64,000 bases of DNA from Sphingobacterium alkalisoli. GTDB taxonomy: Bacteria > Bacteroidota > Bacteroidia > Sphingobacteriales > Sphingobacteriaceae. The stretch spans positions 434,001 to 498,000 of the forward strand of contig NZ_SUKA01000003.1 in NCBI RefSeq assembly GCF_005049105.1. Direction: 5' to 3'. The translations under genes were made by a program, and so were the position numbers. The notes beneath the pieces are model-generated. The model did not search any database. It was not told where the DNA came from and worked only from the letters and a program-made list of their open reading frames with translations. Positions 53,095-63,006 of the stretch are shown here, one piece after another (within the stretch, counting starts at the first letter, position 1; every line of letters starts with the position of its first letter).

Positions 53095-54393
53095 ATGAAA
53101 AAAATCCCATTACACTGGCAGATCCTGATAGGCATTACAGGAGGTATCATAGTCGGATTGTTATGCACCCAATTTGCTGGCGGAAGGGAGTTTGCTATCG
53201 ACTGGATCAAGCCTTTTGGTACTATTTTTATCAACCTGTTAAAATTGATAGCTATTCCGTTAATCATTGTTTCCTTAATCAAAGGCGTTTCCGATTTAAA
53301 AGATGTCACTCAGCTCTCCGCTTTGGGTTTTCGTACATTTGGGCTTTACATCCTGACCACTGTTATCGCAGTGAGCTTAGGACTGGCGCTCGTCAACTTT
53401 ATACAGCCCGGTAACTTTATTACGGAAGACACCAGGCAGGATATGCTGCAGTCATTTGCTGGCGAAATGCAGTTTAAGATCGACGAGGCTACCGGAATTA
53501 AGGAAACCAGGGGACCATTGCAAGTATTGGTCGATATCGTTCCAGACAATATCTTTCATGCGGCTACAGCAAACAGCAATATGCTTCAAATCATCTTTTT
53601 CAGTCTGCTAGTCGGTGTTGCCATGATTACACTACCTTTCGGCGAGATCAAGTCATTTAAAAAAGTACTGGATTCCGGAAATGCCATTGTCTTAAAGATT
53701 GTCGACATCATGATGATATTTGCTCCTTACGGGGTGTTTGCACTTCTTGCAGCACTCATCGCGGAAGCCCCCTCTATCGACGTATTTAAAGCTTTGGGTA
53801 TGTACGCATTTACGGTGGTACTGGGTCTTGTCATACTAGTCTATGGTGTATATTCTTTTTTCATCTACTTCTTTGGAAAGATGAATCCCTTTCATTTCTT
53901 CAAGGCTATTCTTCCGGCACAGCTACTCGGTTTTTCAACCAGCTCTAGTGCGGCTACGCTACCCGTTACGATGGAATGTGCAGAAGAGAACTTGGGTATA
54001 CGGAAGGAGGTACTGAGTTTTGTCCTTCCTATCGGTGCCACGATCAATATGGATGGCACCTGTCTATATCAGGGAGTTGCGGCAATTTTCATTGCACAGG
54101 TTATGGGCTACGACCTTACTATGGCGCAGCAACTTAGCGTAATCGCTACGGCAACACTTGCTTCTATTGGCGCTGCAGCCGTGCCAGGAGCAGGAATATT
54201 GATGTTGGTAATTGTATTAGAATCTATCGGTGTTAGTCCAGCCGGAATCGCCCTGATATTCGCTGTGGATCGGCCATTGGATATGCTCAGAACATCGGTA
54301 AATGTATCCGGTGACGCAATGGTCGCTACAATAATAAATAGAGTTGGCACCAAAAAGAGAATGCTATCGCAAGAGATGGATAGCGGTACATAA
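53095..54393 (+). CDS. Dicarboxylate/amino acid:cation symporter (DAACS, GltP/DctA-like)
   Basis: Inner-membrane symporter of 432 residues with eight helices and two re-entrant hairpins. The family signatures are the serine-rich loop LGFSTSSSAATLPVTMEC, the cation/substrate motif GATINMDGTCLYQG, and AAAVPGAGILMLVIVL. It takes up glutamate/aspartate or C4-dicarboxylates with Na+ or H+. The C-terminal VDRPLDMLRTSVNVSGDA has the Asp and Asn of the substrate and sodium sites; the usual Arg for the side-chain carboxylate would lie nearby. It is convergent with the DUF2339 gene (20-base gap). Confidence 0.92.
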   Translation: MKKIPLHWQILIGITGGIIVGLLCTQFAGGREFAIDWIKPFGTIFINLLKLIAIPLIIVSLIKGVSDLKDVTQLSALGFRTFGLYILTTVIAVSLGLALVNFIQPGNFITEDTRQDMLQSFAGEMQFKIDEATGIKETRGPLQVLVDIVPDNIFHAATANSNMLQIIFFSLLVGVAMITLPFGEIKSFKKVLDSGNAIVLKIVDIMMIFAPYGVFALLAALIAEAPSIDVFKALGMYAFTVVLGLVILVYGVYSFFIYFFGKMNPFHFFKAILPAQLLGFSTSSSAATLPVTMECAEENLGIRKEVLSFVLPIGATINMDGTCLYQGVAAIFIAQVMGYDLTMAQQLSVIATATLASIGAAAVPGAGILMLVIVLESIGVSPAGIALIFAVDRPLDMLRTSVNVSGDAMVATIINRVGTKKRMLSQEMDSGT

Positions 54394-54413
54394 GCCATTG
54401 CTAAAATTTAACA

Positions 54414-56690
54414 TTACGACTCTATCTCCCCGATGGTGTCGGGTGCTATCAAATTCTTATACTTGTGGTATAAAAAGGAGATGATTAAAAGCAACACACC
54501 CAACGATACAAAAACGATTGTTTTTGATATGGTATTAAGATGAGAAATATCATATAAAAATAACTTCAGAAGGGTGCTGCCAAACAATACCATTGCTCCA
54601 ATTCGCAAAGGCTTATTCTTTTTCCAAATTCCAAAGGCTATCAGGACCAGTGAATAACTGCCCCACAGGATACTCAATCCGAGTTTATAGGAATGCGTTG
54701 ATTCGCTCATATCCATCCAATTAATTAATTCACTACTGGCGATCCATAAAATAGATGTATGTAATAGAAAATCAAACTTCATTTTGAAGTCTCTTTCTGT
54801 AAAATCCCGGCAGGTGTATCGATAACAGGAAAACAGTGCCAATGCAACTAGGGCAAATGAAACATATCTTACTCCAACATGTGCCACACTTTCCCGCAAT
54901 TCACTAAGAACATACAATCCATACGTTAAAAAAACACCTACTGCCAAAATGATCAAAACAAAATTAATCAAGCCAAGCTGACGGTTCTTAAAGAATTTAT
55001 AATTTGTAATCGAGAGAACAGACACAAAGAGCAGCGAGTAATTAATTATCCAGATCGTTTTAAACTGTTTCAAATACGTACTAGAGGAATAGTTGATATA
55101 CTGCTGATTGCCGGAATGAATGACAAATACGGCATCCTTATAAAGTTGATTCCAGTAATTAGCAATCTCCATCCGAAACGCGTAGTAAGTTGTAAAAAGG
55201 AAAATTGTCGGGATAGCGTAGAAGATAATGGTTGAAATTACTGTTTTAGGTGCTGATCCAGCAGCGTATTTCTTATTGATACGAAGCATGTTGATAAATC
55301 CAAAAGCAGCAATAGACAATATGGAGGTTAAAAAATTCACATTCAGTATCGGTGTTATTCTTGTGGTGGGATCTTCCGGATCGTACGTGTCATAAACGGA
55401 CTTCCAATCGTGCAGAAGGCTAAAAAAAGCAAGGAGGATCAACGGATAAGATATCTTCTCATAAAAAGTGGCATTGCTCGTTCTCCCTATCCAAAATAGT
55501 AAGGCCGCTTCACCTGCCCATAAGAGTGTCACCCAGTTACCACTTAATTGGACTGGAACAGCGATGGTAATAAAAATAAGCACTAAGCCTAGAATCAGGT
55601 AAAAAAGATTTCTATCCGCAAGTTTTTGACGGTAAATAATGACACTGACTATAAAATGAGCAACCGCATTGCATATAGTAAACACCCCCAACAATTGCTC
55701 ACCTGTCGGATGTTTTTCGAGTATGGTGTATCCAATGCCGTAATACACAAAAGAGTTGACAATCAACAGAATAATATCGTCTACTACATATTTTTCTTTG
55801 TGAAGCAACTTGTATGCAAGGAATGTCATGTAAAATAAAACAAAGAAAATAGAAAGGAATATCAACGCTAAGCCGAAATGTTCTATTGTCTGATAATTAG
55901 ATACATACCATGAAAAATAAATGAACCAGGTTAGCGCAAAAGATGTATAATGCAGCGGCTTCCAATATTTTTTAACAGCTATGGTAAGAATCCCCATGTT
56001 TAAAATGGTCATATATGAAAAGAGAACAGCTACATTTCCAGAACTGTTACTCAACAAGAATGGAACGGCGTATGCCCCAACCAGTCCGACATGTGCTATT
56101 ATCTGTCTCTTATAATTTAGGGCAGCAATAACCGTGAATACCGTAAAAACGACCATTAATGCAAATGCAGTAAATTGCGGAATCAGATGGTATAAACCGT
56201 AGGCAAAATACGTTATGAAGTACATAATTGCCATTGCACCGCTCACAAGCACGGCGCTGTAATTTTCATAATTACGCTTTAACTTAATGCCCAAACCCAG
56301 CAATACGAAACCAAATAAATATCCCAAAATTATTCGTGTCAAAGGACTTATTAAATCATTTTCAATCGAGTATTTAGCACCAATTGCGACACCGATAATC
56401 GTGATAGCTATTCCTACTTTATTGATCAGATTTTCACCGATAAATTTTTCTATGTCCGATTTTTGTTTCGGCAATCGCCATCTTTGGTGCTGATCTGATT
56501 TTAAGACAGGAACCGTGTTTTCTTTGGCAGCGTCAAAACCCGTTTCCGGTGCAGTTTTTTGCTCGGCGGCTTTCAGCTTACTTAACTCAATCCTTAGGTC
56601 ATTAATCTCCCGTGAGAAGTCGTTCTGTCTTTTCAGTAATAAGTCTAGCTTGTCGAACAGTTGATTTATCTTTTGGCTATTTTCTGTCAT
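54414..56690 (-). CDS. DUF2339 polytopic membrane protein
   Basis: Large inner-membrane protein of 758 residues. A predicted N-terminal coiled coil (about 5-45, INQLFDKLDLLLKRQNDFSR) and a charged linker precede the family start KFIGENLINKVGIAITIIGV. About 20 hydrophobic helices follow. LLWAGEAALLFWIGR and SWYVSN are typical landmarks of DUF2339. Its function is unknown; the fold suggests a membrane scaffold or transporter. It is a single-gene unit, divergent from the decayed OmpA-family gene. Confidence 0.85.
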   Translation of the reverse strand: MTENSQKINQLFDKLDLLLKRQNDFSREINDLRIELSKLKAAEQKTAPETGFDAAKENTVPVLKSDQHQRWRLPKQKSDIEKFIGENLINKVGIAITIIGVAIGAKYSIENDLISPLTRIILGYLFGFVLLGLGIKLKRNYENYSAVLVSGAMAIMYFITYFAYGLYHLIPQFTAFALMVVFTVFTVIAALNYKRQIIAHVGLVGAYAVPFLLSNSSGNVAVLFSYMTILNMGILTIAVKKYWKPLHYTSFALTWFIYFSWYVSNYQTIEHFGLALIFLSIFFVLFYMTFLAYKLLHKEKYVVDDIILLIVNSFVYYGIGYTILEKHPTGEQLLGVFTICNAVAHFIVSVIIYRQKLADRNLFYLILGLVLIFITIAVPVQLSGNWVTLLWAGEAALLFWIGRTSNATFYEKISYPLILLAFFSLLHDWKSVYDTYDPEDPTTRITPILNVNFLTSILSIAAFGFINMLRINKKYAAGSAPKTVISTIIFYAIPTIFLFTTYYAFRMEIANYWNQLYKDAVFVIHSGNQQYINYSSSTYLKQFKTIWIINYSLLFVSVLSITNYKFFKNRQLGLINFVLIILAVGVFLTYGLYVLSELRESVAHVGVRYVSFALVALALFSCYRYTCRDFTERDFKMKFDFLLHTSILWIASSELINWMDMSESTHSYKLGLSILWGSYSLVLIAFGIWKKNKPLRIGAMVLFGSTLLKLFLYDISHLNTISKTIVFVSLGVLLLIISFLYHKYKNLIAPDTIGEIES

Positions 56691-56773
56691 ATTATCATTT
56701 TCGGTTGAAAATACTCTGTAACGGATTTGGTATTACGCATTCTTAATAGTGGCTATCGTTAACAGTGGTCCTG

Positions 56774-56803
56774 ATCTAAGTTACCTCATATTCAAACTTA
56801 GAT
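56774..56803. repeat. 9-bp inverted repeat upstream of decayed OmpA gene
   Basis: ATCTAAGTT (56774-56782) and AACTTAGAT (56795-56803) are separated by 12 bases. The element lies directly before the remnant gene. It could be an old operator or a terminator remnant; there is no T-run. Confidence 0.4.
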
Positions 56804-56811
56804 AAAATGCT

Positions 56812-57332
56812 TTACATTCGCGATACCAAACCGAAAAAAAGCAAGATGTGTACACCAGCACAGCATCGTCCTTCGACATCAATACGATTGCCATATCGGA
56901 CAAAGAACTGGGGGGGTGAATTTCCATTTTTCAATTTGCCAGAGGGATTAGCCCTGCTCAATAAAAAACCAATCGAACGCAAGTTTGACCGGATCTTTTT
57001 TCCTATTGATGGTATCATGACACCGATTGAAGGAAGGGTATGGAAAGCCGGCATCAGTATAGAAGAACGAAAACATGGCGAATGGTCTTTAGACCATCAC
57101 CATGCTGAAATCCGACGAAATCAAATCGCAACTTGATCAGAACGGGAAGGCGGTACTGCACATTAACTTCGACACAGACAAGGCTACTTTAAAGCAAGAT
57201 GGCTTAACTGCTGTGAATGAAATCGTCAAAGTCTTGCAGGCCTATAAGGCCCTTAAGCTCGCGATCAATGGGTACACCGATAATTCGGGAAGCGCCGATC
57301 ACAACAAAAAGCTTTCGGAAGCAAGAGCATAG
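56812..57332 (+). pseudogene. Decayed OmpA-family outer-membrane protein gene
   Basis: Three pieces of one OmpA-type protein lie in different frames. Piece one (56821-56919) reads TSTASSFDINTIAISDKELG and stops at a run of seven G at 56910-56916. Removing one G would join it to piece two (about 56913-57095), which reads GEFPFFNLPEGLALLNKKPI through EERKHGEWSLD. The middle of the protein, roughly 100 residues in relatives as I recall the family, is then missing. Piece three (from about 57096) begins TITMLKSDEIKSQLDQ and runs through INFDTDKATLKQDG and INGYTDNSGSADHNKKLSEA, the OmpA peptidoglycan-binding domain. It ends at a premature stop at 57332 within that domain. No signal peptide remains. 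The several independent lesions make a sequencing error alone unlikely. Confidence 0.8.
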
Positions 57333-57392
57333 CAGATCGAAAATAAAAGATAGTTGCCTGAAACTAAGCTTCAAATAATATAAAAGAGCATC

Positions 57393-57428
57393 GTTATTTA
57401 GATTTAATTTAAATAACTCTTATATTTG
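57393..57428 (+). promoter_or_regulatory. Promoter with Fur-like inverted repeat upstream of TonB-receptor operon
   Basis: TATATTTG at 57421-57428 is a perfect Bacteroidota -7 box, and TTTA at 57397-57400 stands in for the -33 TTTG. The perfect 8-bp inverted repeat GTTATTTA (57393-57400) / TAAATAAC (57410-57417) fills the space between them. Its half-site TTATTTAGA resembles Fur-type sites proposed upstream of iron genes in this phylum. The leader to the ATG at 57447 is only about 12 bases. Confidence 0.55.
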
Positions 57429-57446
57429 TGGCCTAGATCGTCAAGA

Positions 57447-60179
57447 ATGAATAAAATTTTATTAACCCTAGCCGTCTTGTGGACGCTATCATTACCGAGT
57501 CTTTCATATGTTAAAGCAAACCAAAATTTCCAGCAATTATCACAACAAGGTCAAATCCGTGGAAACGTTCAAAATGCTAAAAAACCGGTAGTAGGGGCCA
57601 CAATTACGTTGCTCGAACTACAGCTTGTAACCACAAGCGATAGCGATGGTCAGTTTACGTTTGAAAAACTACCACCGGGAACCTACACGTTAAAAATCTC
57701 CTATACGGGTATGCAATCCGCGGAAGTAAAAGCAGAAGTTGGTCAGCGTACCACTGTCGAGTTAAAAGAAAATTCGATCGCCATTGCAGATGTGCAGGTC
57801 GTGGGACAGGTATCCAATGTAAAAGGAGCTACTTCCACCTTTATCTCCAGACAAGCTATCGAACATCTACAGGCCACCAATCTTGGTGAAGTACTGCAAC
57901 TATTGCCTGGGCAACTTATTTCCAATCCCTCCTTTTCAGAAGTCAATGCGCCCAGTATACGTCAATTAAGTGATTCTCAAACAAAGAACACGGCATCACT
58001 CGGTACTTCGATCATTATTAACGGAGCTCAATTGTCAAATAATGCCAATATGCAAGCGTCTAATACCGCAAGCGCGGGTGTACTATCCTCTTTCTCTACG
58101 TCCGCAGGTATGGGTACAGATTTACGTCAAATTTCTGCAGACAATATTGAATCAGTGGAAGTCATCCGTGGAATTCCCTCCGTTGCATATGGCGACTTGA
58201 CCTCAGGTGTTATCGATGTCAAGACAAAAGCATCCGTAGAGCCCATGCAGACAAAATTCAGGCTCAATCCTAAGCTAAAACAAGTATGGGCGGGAAAAGG
58301 GTTCGATATGGGCGCACATAAAGGTGCACTATTCGTCGATGCAGATTATACTTATGCCGCCAATGAGCAAATACAGACGAGCGAATCCTACCAACGTTTT
58401 AATACCTCCTTACAATATACCAATACATTTGGCAATAGGAACCAATTGTATACCAACAGCACACTTGCAGTTGGAGGTTACTACGACGACAGTAAGACAG
58501 ACCCCGATCTTGCCGTTAATCAAACCATCAATCAAGCCGAGAATTACGACTTACGTTTCTCTACCAACGGACGATGGAACGTTAACAGGCGATTTGCCAG
58601 AAACATACAGTATGTTTTTGCTGCGCAACTCGGTTTCCAAAACGGGATGCAGCAGCGTTTGAATACCGGCGATGTGAGCGCTGTGTCAAATGCACTTACC
58701 GATATAACCCAGGAAGTGGGTTATTTGCCATCAAACTATTTGCAACGCATCCGCATAGAAGGCAGGCCACTGAGCCTACAGGCCAAACTATCGGACAACT
58801 TTTATTTTTCGACCGGAAGCGTGCAACACGGTATTTTGGCCGGAGTGCAGTATGCTTTCGACAAAAACTACGGTGCGGGAAAATATTTCGATCAAACCTT
58901 ACCCCCGAAAGCCACCGATGGACTTGGTTTCAGGGGTAGATCATTCGACGATATACCCGGTCTCCACCAACTATCGGGATTTATCGAAGATCAAATTTCG
59001 GCCCGGATAGCAGATCGGGAATTAAGTATAGTAGCCGGGCTACGTTACGACCACATCCAACCTTTCCAAGACGATAACAAGTTCGCCATTTCGCCCCGGA
59101 TAAACGCTTCCTATACCGTATGGGATAATTTAAAGGTACGTGCAGGATACGGTTTAAGTGCAAAACTTCCCACCCTTATATATCTATATCCCGAAAATGC
59201 CTACGCCGATATATTCAGTTTAAACTATTATAAAGAAAACCCCAACGAAAGTTTGGCCCTGATGACCACCCGAGTTTTTAACACGGTAAATAAAAAATTA
59301 GAAATTGCAACCTCTAAGAAAGCGGAAATAGGTCTGGATTATAAATGGAACAACAATAAACGACTTTCGCTAACCTATTATCAAGACAATACCGCGAATG
59401 CGTACGATATGACACAATATTACAACTTTACTACCGTGCCGCGATATACGGTATTATCACAAGAAGCTAACGAAAAGCCTGTGCTCAGTAATGTTGTAAA
59501 AGACTCTTTATTTGTGGTAGATTACAATACACCAACGAATAATGTACATGTTAGAAACAAAGGTTTTGAATTTGAGCTAGACCTGGGGCGGTTTGCATCG
59601 ATCCGGACTGCTTTTACACTCACTGGTGCTTACAGCTATACTAAACGAGAAGGTAACCTACCCTATGTATATGGACATCAGGTTGCTAACCAACCTTTTG
59701 ATAAGCTTGGCGTATTTAATGCCCGTGGACAAGAGCATGAACTATTTATTTCTACTTTACGCGGCATCCATCATATCCCTGAGATCCGTCTCATCATAAG
59801 CCTTACCGCCCAGACTATTTGGATAGACAAAAACCGTTACTTTAACTACACAAGTCGTCCTTATGCCATAATTAATATTACGAAAAATGGAAATAGGGAG
59901 GTTATTCCATTATCAGAGGCTGAGATCGCTGCTATTCCGGAGACTTCAGGCCTTTATATCAGCGTAGCCGATACATACCACCGAGAGGAATCCTGGAAAC
60001 CGCTGTGGTTGTTTAATATGAAAGTGACTAAAGAGTTTGGGAAAAATTACGGTTTCTCTTTTTATGTCAATAATATCACCAACAACAGGCCTTTACAAGC
60101 GAGCACAAGATCTCCGACAGAATACGAAAAGCGAAATATACCCATCTTCTTCGGTAGTGAGTTAACTTTTAAGTTTTAA
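57447..60179 (+). CDS. TonB-dependent outer-membrane receptor with N-terminal carboxypeptidase-like domain
   Basis: TonB-dependent receptor of 910 residues, not SusC-type and without a SusD partner. ATG at 57447 is chosen because the earlier TTG in the same frame lies inside the -7 box. The signal peptide MNKILLTLAVLWTLSLPSLS is followed by a carboxypeptidase-regulatory-like domain (about 35-115, GQIRGNVQNAKKPVVGATIT). The plug has ISADNIESVEVIRGIPSVAY and GDLTSGVIDVKTK. The barrel ends FFGSELTFKF. SEVNAPSIRQLSDSQTKNT and GTSIIINGAQLSNNANM are unusual insertions in the plug. It is first in an operon with DUF4876 and DUF6850 genes. The ligand is unknown; a metal, heme or peptide is possible. 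Confidence 0.9.
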   Translation: MNKILLTLAVLWTLSLPSLSYVKANQNFQQLSQQGQIRGNVQNAKKPVVGATITLLELQLVTTSDSDGQFTFEKLPPGTYTLKISYTGMQSAEVKAEVGQRTTVELKENSIAIADVQVVGQVSNVKGATSTFISRQAIEHLQATNLGEVLQLLPGQLISNPSFSEVNAPSIRQLSDSQTKNTASLGTSIIINGAQLSNNANMQASNTASAGVLSSFSTSAGMGTDLRQISADNIESVEVIRGIPSVAYGDLTSGVIDVKTKASVEPMQTKFRLNPKLKQVWAGKGFDMGAHKGALFVDADYTYAANEQIQTSESYQRFNTSLQYTNTFGNRNQLYTNSTLAVGGYYDDSKTDPDLAVNQTINQAENYDLRFSTNGRWNVNRRFARNIQYVFAAQLGFQNGMQQRLNTGDVSAVSNALTDITQEVGYLPSNYLQRIRIEGRPLSLQAKLSDNFYFSTGSVQHGILAGVQYAFDKNYGAGKYFDQTLPPKATDGLGFRGRSFDDIPGLHQLSGFIEDQISARIADRELSIVAGLRYDHIQPFQDDNKFAISPRINASYTVWDNLKVRAGYGLSAKLPTLIYLYPENAYADIFSLNYYKENPNESLALMTTRVFNTVNKKLEIATSKKAEIGLDYKWNNNKRLSLTYYQDNTANAYDMTQYYNFTTVPRYTVLSQEANEKPVLSNVVKDSLFVVDYNTPTNNVHVRNKGFEFELDLGRFASIRTAFTLTGAYSYTKREGNLPYVYGHQVANQPFDKLGVFNARGQEHELFISTLRGIHHIPEIRLIISLTAQTIWIDKNRYFNYTSRPYAIINITKNGNREVIPLSEAEIAAIPETSGLYISVADTYHREESWKPLWLFNMKVTKEFGKNYGFSFYVNNITNNRPLQASTRSPTEYEKRNIPIFFGSELTFKF

Positions 60180-60212
60180 ACCCTATACATAAAGCTATTT
60201 GCTATTACGAGA

Positions 60213-61412
60213 ATGAACAATTATATCAATATGAAATATATCAAGGCGGTACTCCTTATCTGCTCGATCAGCCTTTTGGCTAGCTGTCGAAAAGATTTCA
60301 CCGAAATAGAATCGGTTGCGGTCGTATTCCAATTACGTTTTCCAGACAATTTCAGCGAAGGATCTATTCCTCACGATATCGGCATACAGATCCGTAACAA
60401 TATTACGGGCGAATTAAAAACGGTTTCGTCCGATCAAGAAGGGAAGATAGCCCTAGACCTCATACCCGGCACATATTCCTTCACCGCGTCCCATACCTAT
60501 ACCGCGGAAGAATCTGACAACCTCATTGGGCATGCGGAAGAATCATTTGTCAACGCAAGTTTGACGCCTATCGTCATTACAGAAGCCACCCAAATCGAAG
60601 TCAAACTAAATGGAAGTCGAGCAGGCGGTTTGGTGATCCGCGAATTTTATTATTCCGGTGTGCCTACCTCCTATTTCTACGACTGTTTCGTCGAAATTTA
60701 CAATAATTCGAATGAAACAATCTATATGGATAGCCTCTATATGGGCAATACCAAGTCAGCAAGTTCAGCCGCATATGGTTTTATAAACGAGGTCGATTCG
60801 GTATACTTAGCCCAAGTATGGATGATTCCCGGATCAGGCCAGGAGCGATCGTTAGCTCCGGGTCAATCCCTTATTATTGCCATGGACGGTATCAACCACA
60901 AAACCGATCCAAATGGAAATCCAAATTCACCCGTAAATCTGGGGCCGGGTATTGCCGATTTTGAAACTTATTGGCCATATACCAATCGAGATACCGATGC
61001 ACCAGATGTACCGAATCTAATCCATGCCTACGCCAGTACAACCGCCGGATTCGACTGGTTACCGGGTGTTGGAGGAACAGGACTCGTACTATTTAAATTG
61101 AATGGTTTTGATGACCTCCCTGTAAGTAAGGAGCCCGGCACCAGTTCAACTACCCAATATAAAGCAGTGCCCACTTCGGCAGTGATAGACGCCTTAGATG
61201 CCGTTTCCAATAGCAATATTACTGCAGACAAAAAGCGGCTCCCAGTTACGGTCGATGCCGGTATGACTACCGTTGGCGCTTCTTATAGTGGAAAATCCGT
61301 CCGTCGTAAAATTAAGAATGTGATCAATGGGCAGACTATCTTCCAAGACACCAACAATTCATCCGCAGACTTTGAAATCAACGATACTCCCTCACCCCGA
61401 AAATGGAATTAA
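60213..61412 (+). CDS. DUF4876-family lipoprotein
   Basis: Exported lipoprotein of 399 residues with lipobox SLLASC (Cys25). The N-terminal beta domain has FQLRFPDNFSEGSIP and ALDLIPGTYSFTAS. The second domain has GGLVIREFYYSGVP, FVEIYNNSNETIYMDSLYMG and LAPGQSLIIAMDGINH, which resembles a lamin-tail-like beta-sandwich. A C-terminal GGTGLVLFKLNG and VRRKIKNVINGQTIFQDTNN follow. These match DUF4876, a family of unknown function found next to TonB-dependent receptors. It starts 33 bases after the receptor gene and its end overlaps the possible start of the next gene. A surface ligand-binding partner of the receptor is the simplest guess. Confidence 0.82.
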   Translation: MNNYINMKYIKAVLLICSISLLASCRKDFTEIESVAVVFQLRFPDNFSEGSIPHDIGIQIRNNITGELKTVSSDQEGKIALDLIPGTYSFTASHTYTAEESDNLIGHAEESFVNASLTPIVITEATQIEVKLNGSRAGGLVIREFYYSGVPTSYFYDCFVEIYNNSNETIYMDSLYMGNTKSASSAAYGFINEVDSVYLAQVWMIPGSGQERSLAPGQSLIIAMDGINHKTDPNGNPNSPVNLGPGIADFETYWPYTNRDTDAPDVPNLIHAYASTTAGFDWLPGVGGTGLVLFKLNGFDDLPVSKEPGTSSTTQYKAVPTSAVIDALDAVSNSNITADKKRLPVTVDAGMTTVGASYSGKSVRRKIKNVINGQTIFQDTNNSSADFEINDTPSPRKWN

Positions 61413-61414
61413 CC

Positions 61415-62974
61415 ATGCATACTAAAATTTTATATACCGTCGCCCTGCTGGCTATCTCTTCCATTTCCAACGCACAGCATATTCAACAAGATCTCGAAAA
61501 GTTCAAACAGCAAGAGGTTTTGCTGAACAGCGATAATGCAGCATTTCTGCAACAAACCAAATTCAGCAATATCGGGAATACATCCCTAAAATACGATCTC
61601 ACCAAAGGTGATTTCAAACATCCGCTCATGGCCCGGGAGCAACAGTACGTTGGGTTTTCATCCGAGCGGTACCAACAGCTAAAAGACTGGAAGTTTTATG
61701 GTAAGTTCAATCTTGACGTAGGAAATGAAAAAGAAGTCGCCTACACCACACAACTTAATCCCCTTCGAATTAACCCTTATACCGTGGTCGATTCGTTGGG
61801 TGGCAATTGGAATAAGCAACGTTACGCTTTACAGGCAAAAATAGCCTCTCCGCTTGTCAACGACAGAATAGGATTTGGGCTGGGGCTCCAATACAACGTC
61901 AGTACCGGTGCGCGACAACGCGATCCAAGACCCGAAAACACCAACAATTATTTGGAATTAACACCGTCTTTAACATATGTTCTCGATCCTAAAAGCACGC
62001 TTGGCATCAACGGTAACTACAGCTATTTTGTAGAAGATCTTGCCGTGTCCAACATCAATACACAGACCGTGCATAATATGTACAAATTGATCGGTCTGGG
62101 CGAATATGTTGGAAGTAGCCCGCTGTTTATTTCATCCAGTCCGATTACGCGGAAGTATACCGGAAATAAATTTGGCGGCAATCTACAGTATCTTTATCAA
62201 TCCGAAAACATTAAATTACTCGTAGATGGCTTCCTCAACACCTATTCTGAACATGCTACCGATGGTGTTATATCTCCGCAGCAGGCAGGTAAACATCAAT
62301 ATCTCCAGTACGGTACCCATATCGTATCGAATATAATCCGTGAATCGGCCTTGCATACATTCCGTATTAACTGGGATCAAAAAGACGTCGACAATACCGA
62401 ATATCATCAGTACCAAGATCCAACGACACGCGAATACATCACCTTATTTTCAGATGTCTTTAACACCAATCTCGTCACTGAGGCTTCTATAGGCTATCAA
62501 ATGGGTAGTCTGAAGAACAATATCCTACGATGGCAAACGGGTATTTCGGTAACATACGATGGTTTGGACAACCGCTACGCCAGCAACCAGAGCCAACAAA
62601 CCGTAGACCGACTAACCTACCGGGCCGACTTTAAACGGTACTTTGTTTCTGAAAATGCGTCGGGTATAAATGTCCAGGTAGGATTTATCTATAGCGATGC
62701 CGTGAACGCTGATTTCGCCTATGATGAAAAATCGTATAGTACGAATTTTATCGCCCATCATATCCTCTACCCTGCCAATCAGTTTTTATCCATCAACTAT
62801 TGGGGAGCCGACGCAGCTTTACAATATAACTTTAAAAGAGCCGAAAATAGAAATAACCAGTTTTACGTCAGGTTATCCGGCAACTACCTTCAGCCTACCT
62901 CAAACGAGACCTATTTCAACAAAGATATGTCAAGAATCCAGGGGCAGCTAAGTATTGGATTATATTCTTTGTAA
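61415..62974 (+). CDS. DUF6850-family outer-membrane beta-barrel protein
   Basis: Predicted outer-membrane protein of 519 residues. The signal peptide MHTKILYTVALLAISSISNAQ argues for ATG at 61415; an ATG at 61403, inside the DUF4876 gene, is also in frame. After a short periplasmic start (QQDLEKFKQQEVLLN) the protein is a series of alternating amphipathic strands with aromatic girdles (WKFYGKFNLDVGN, YALQAKIASPLVNDRIGFGL, FYVRLSGNYLQP). It has no plug or TonB box, so it is a porin- or FadL-like barrel rather than a receptor. It fits DUF6850, which is regularly encoded with DUF4876. It probably works with the receptor and the downstream exported peptidase-like protein. Confidence 0.78.
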   Translation: MHTKILYTVALLAISSISNAQHIQQDLEKFKQQEVLLNSDNAAFLQQTKFSNIGNTSLKYDLTKGDFKHPLMAREQQYVGFSSERYQQLKDWKFYGKFNLDVGNEKEVAYTTQLNPLRINPYTVVDSLGGNWNKQRYALQAKIASPLVNDRIGFGLGLQYNVSTGARQRDPRPENTNNYLELTPSLTYVLDPKSTLGINGNYSYFVEDLAVSNINTQTVHNMYKLIGLGEYVGSSPLFISSSPITRKYTGNKFGGNLQYLYQSENIKLLVDGFLNTYSEHATDGVISPQQAGKHQYLQYGTHIVSNIIRESALHTFRINWDQKDVDNTEYHQYQDPTTREYITLFSDVFNTNLVTEASIGYQMGSLKNNILRWQTGISVTYDGLDNRYASNQSQQTVDRLTYRADFKRYFVSENASGINVQVGFIYSDAVNADFAYDEKSYSTNFIAHHILYPANQFLSINYWGADAALQYNFKRAENRNNQFYVRLSGNYLQPTSNETYFNKDMSRIQGQLSIGLYSL

Positions 62975-63006
62975 TATTGCACATCATCGCTAAAAACGTA
63001 TACTTT

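Noticed and set aside
56910..56916. G7 run as a phase-variation switch
   Set aside because: The gene also has an internal deletion and a truncated C-terminus, so changing the frame at the run could not restore a full protein.
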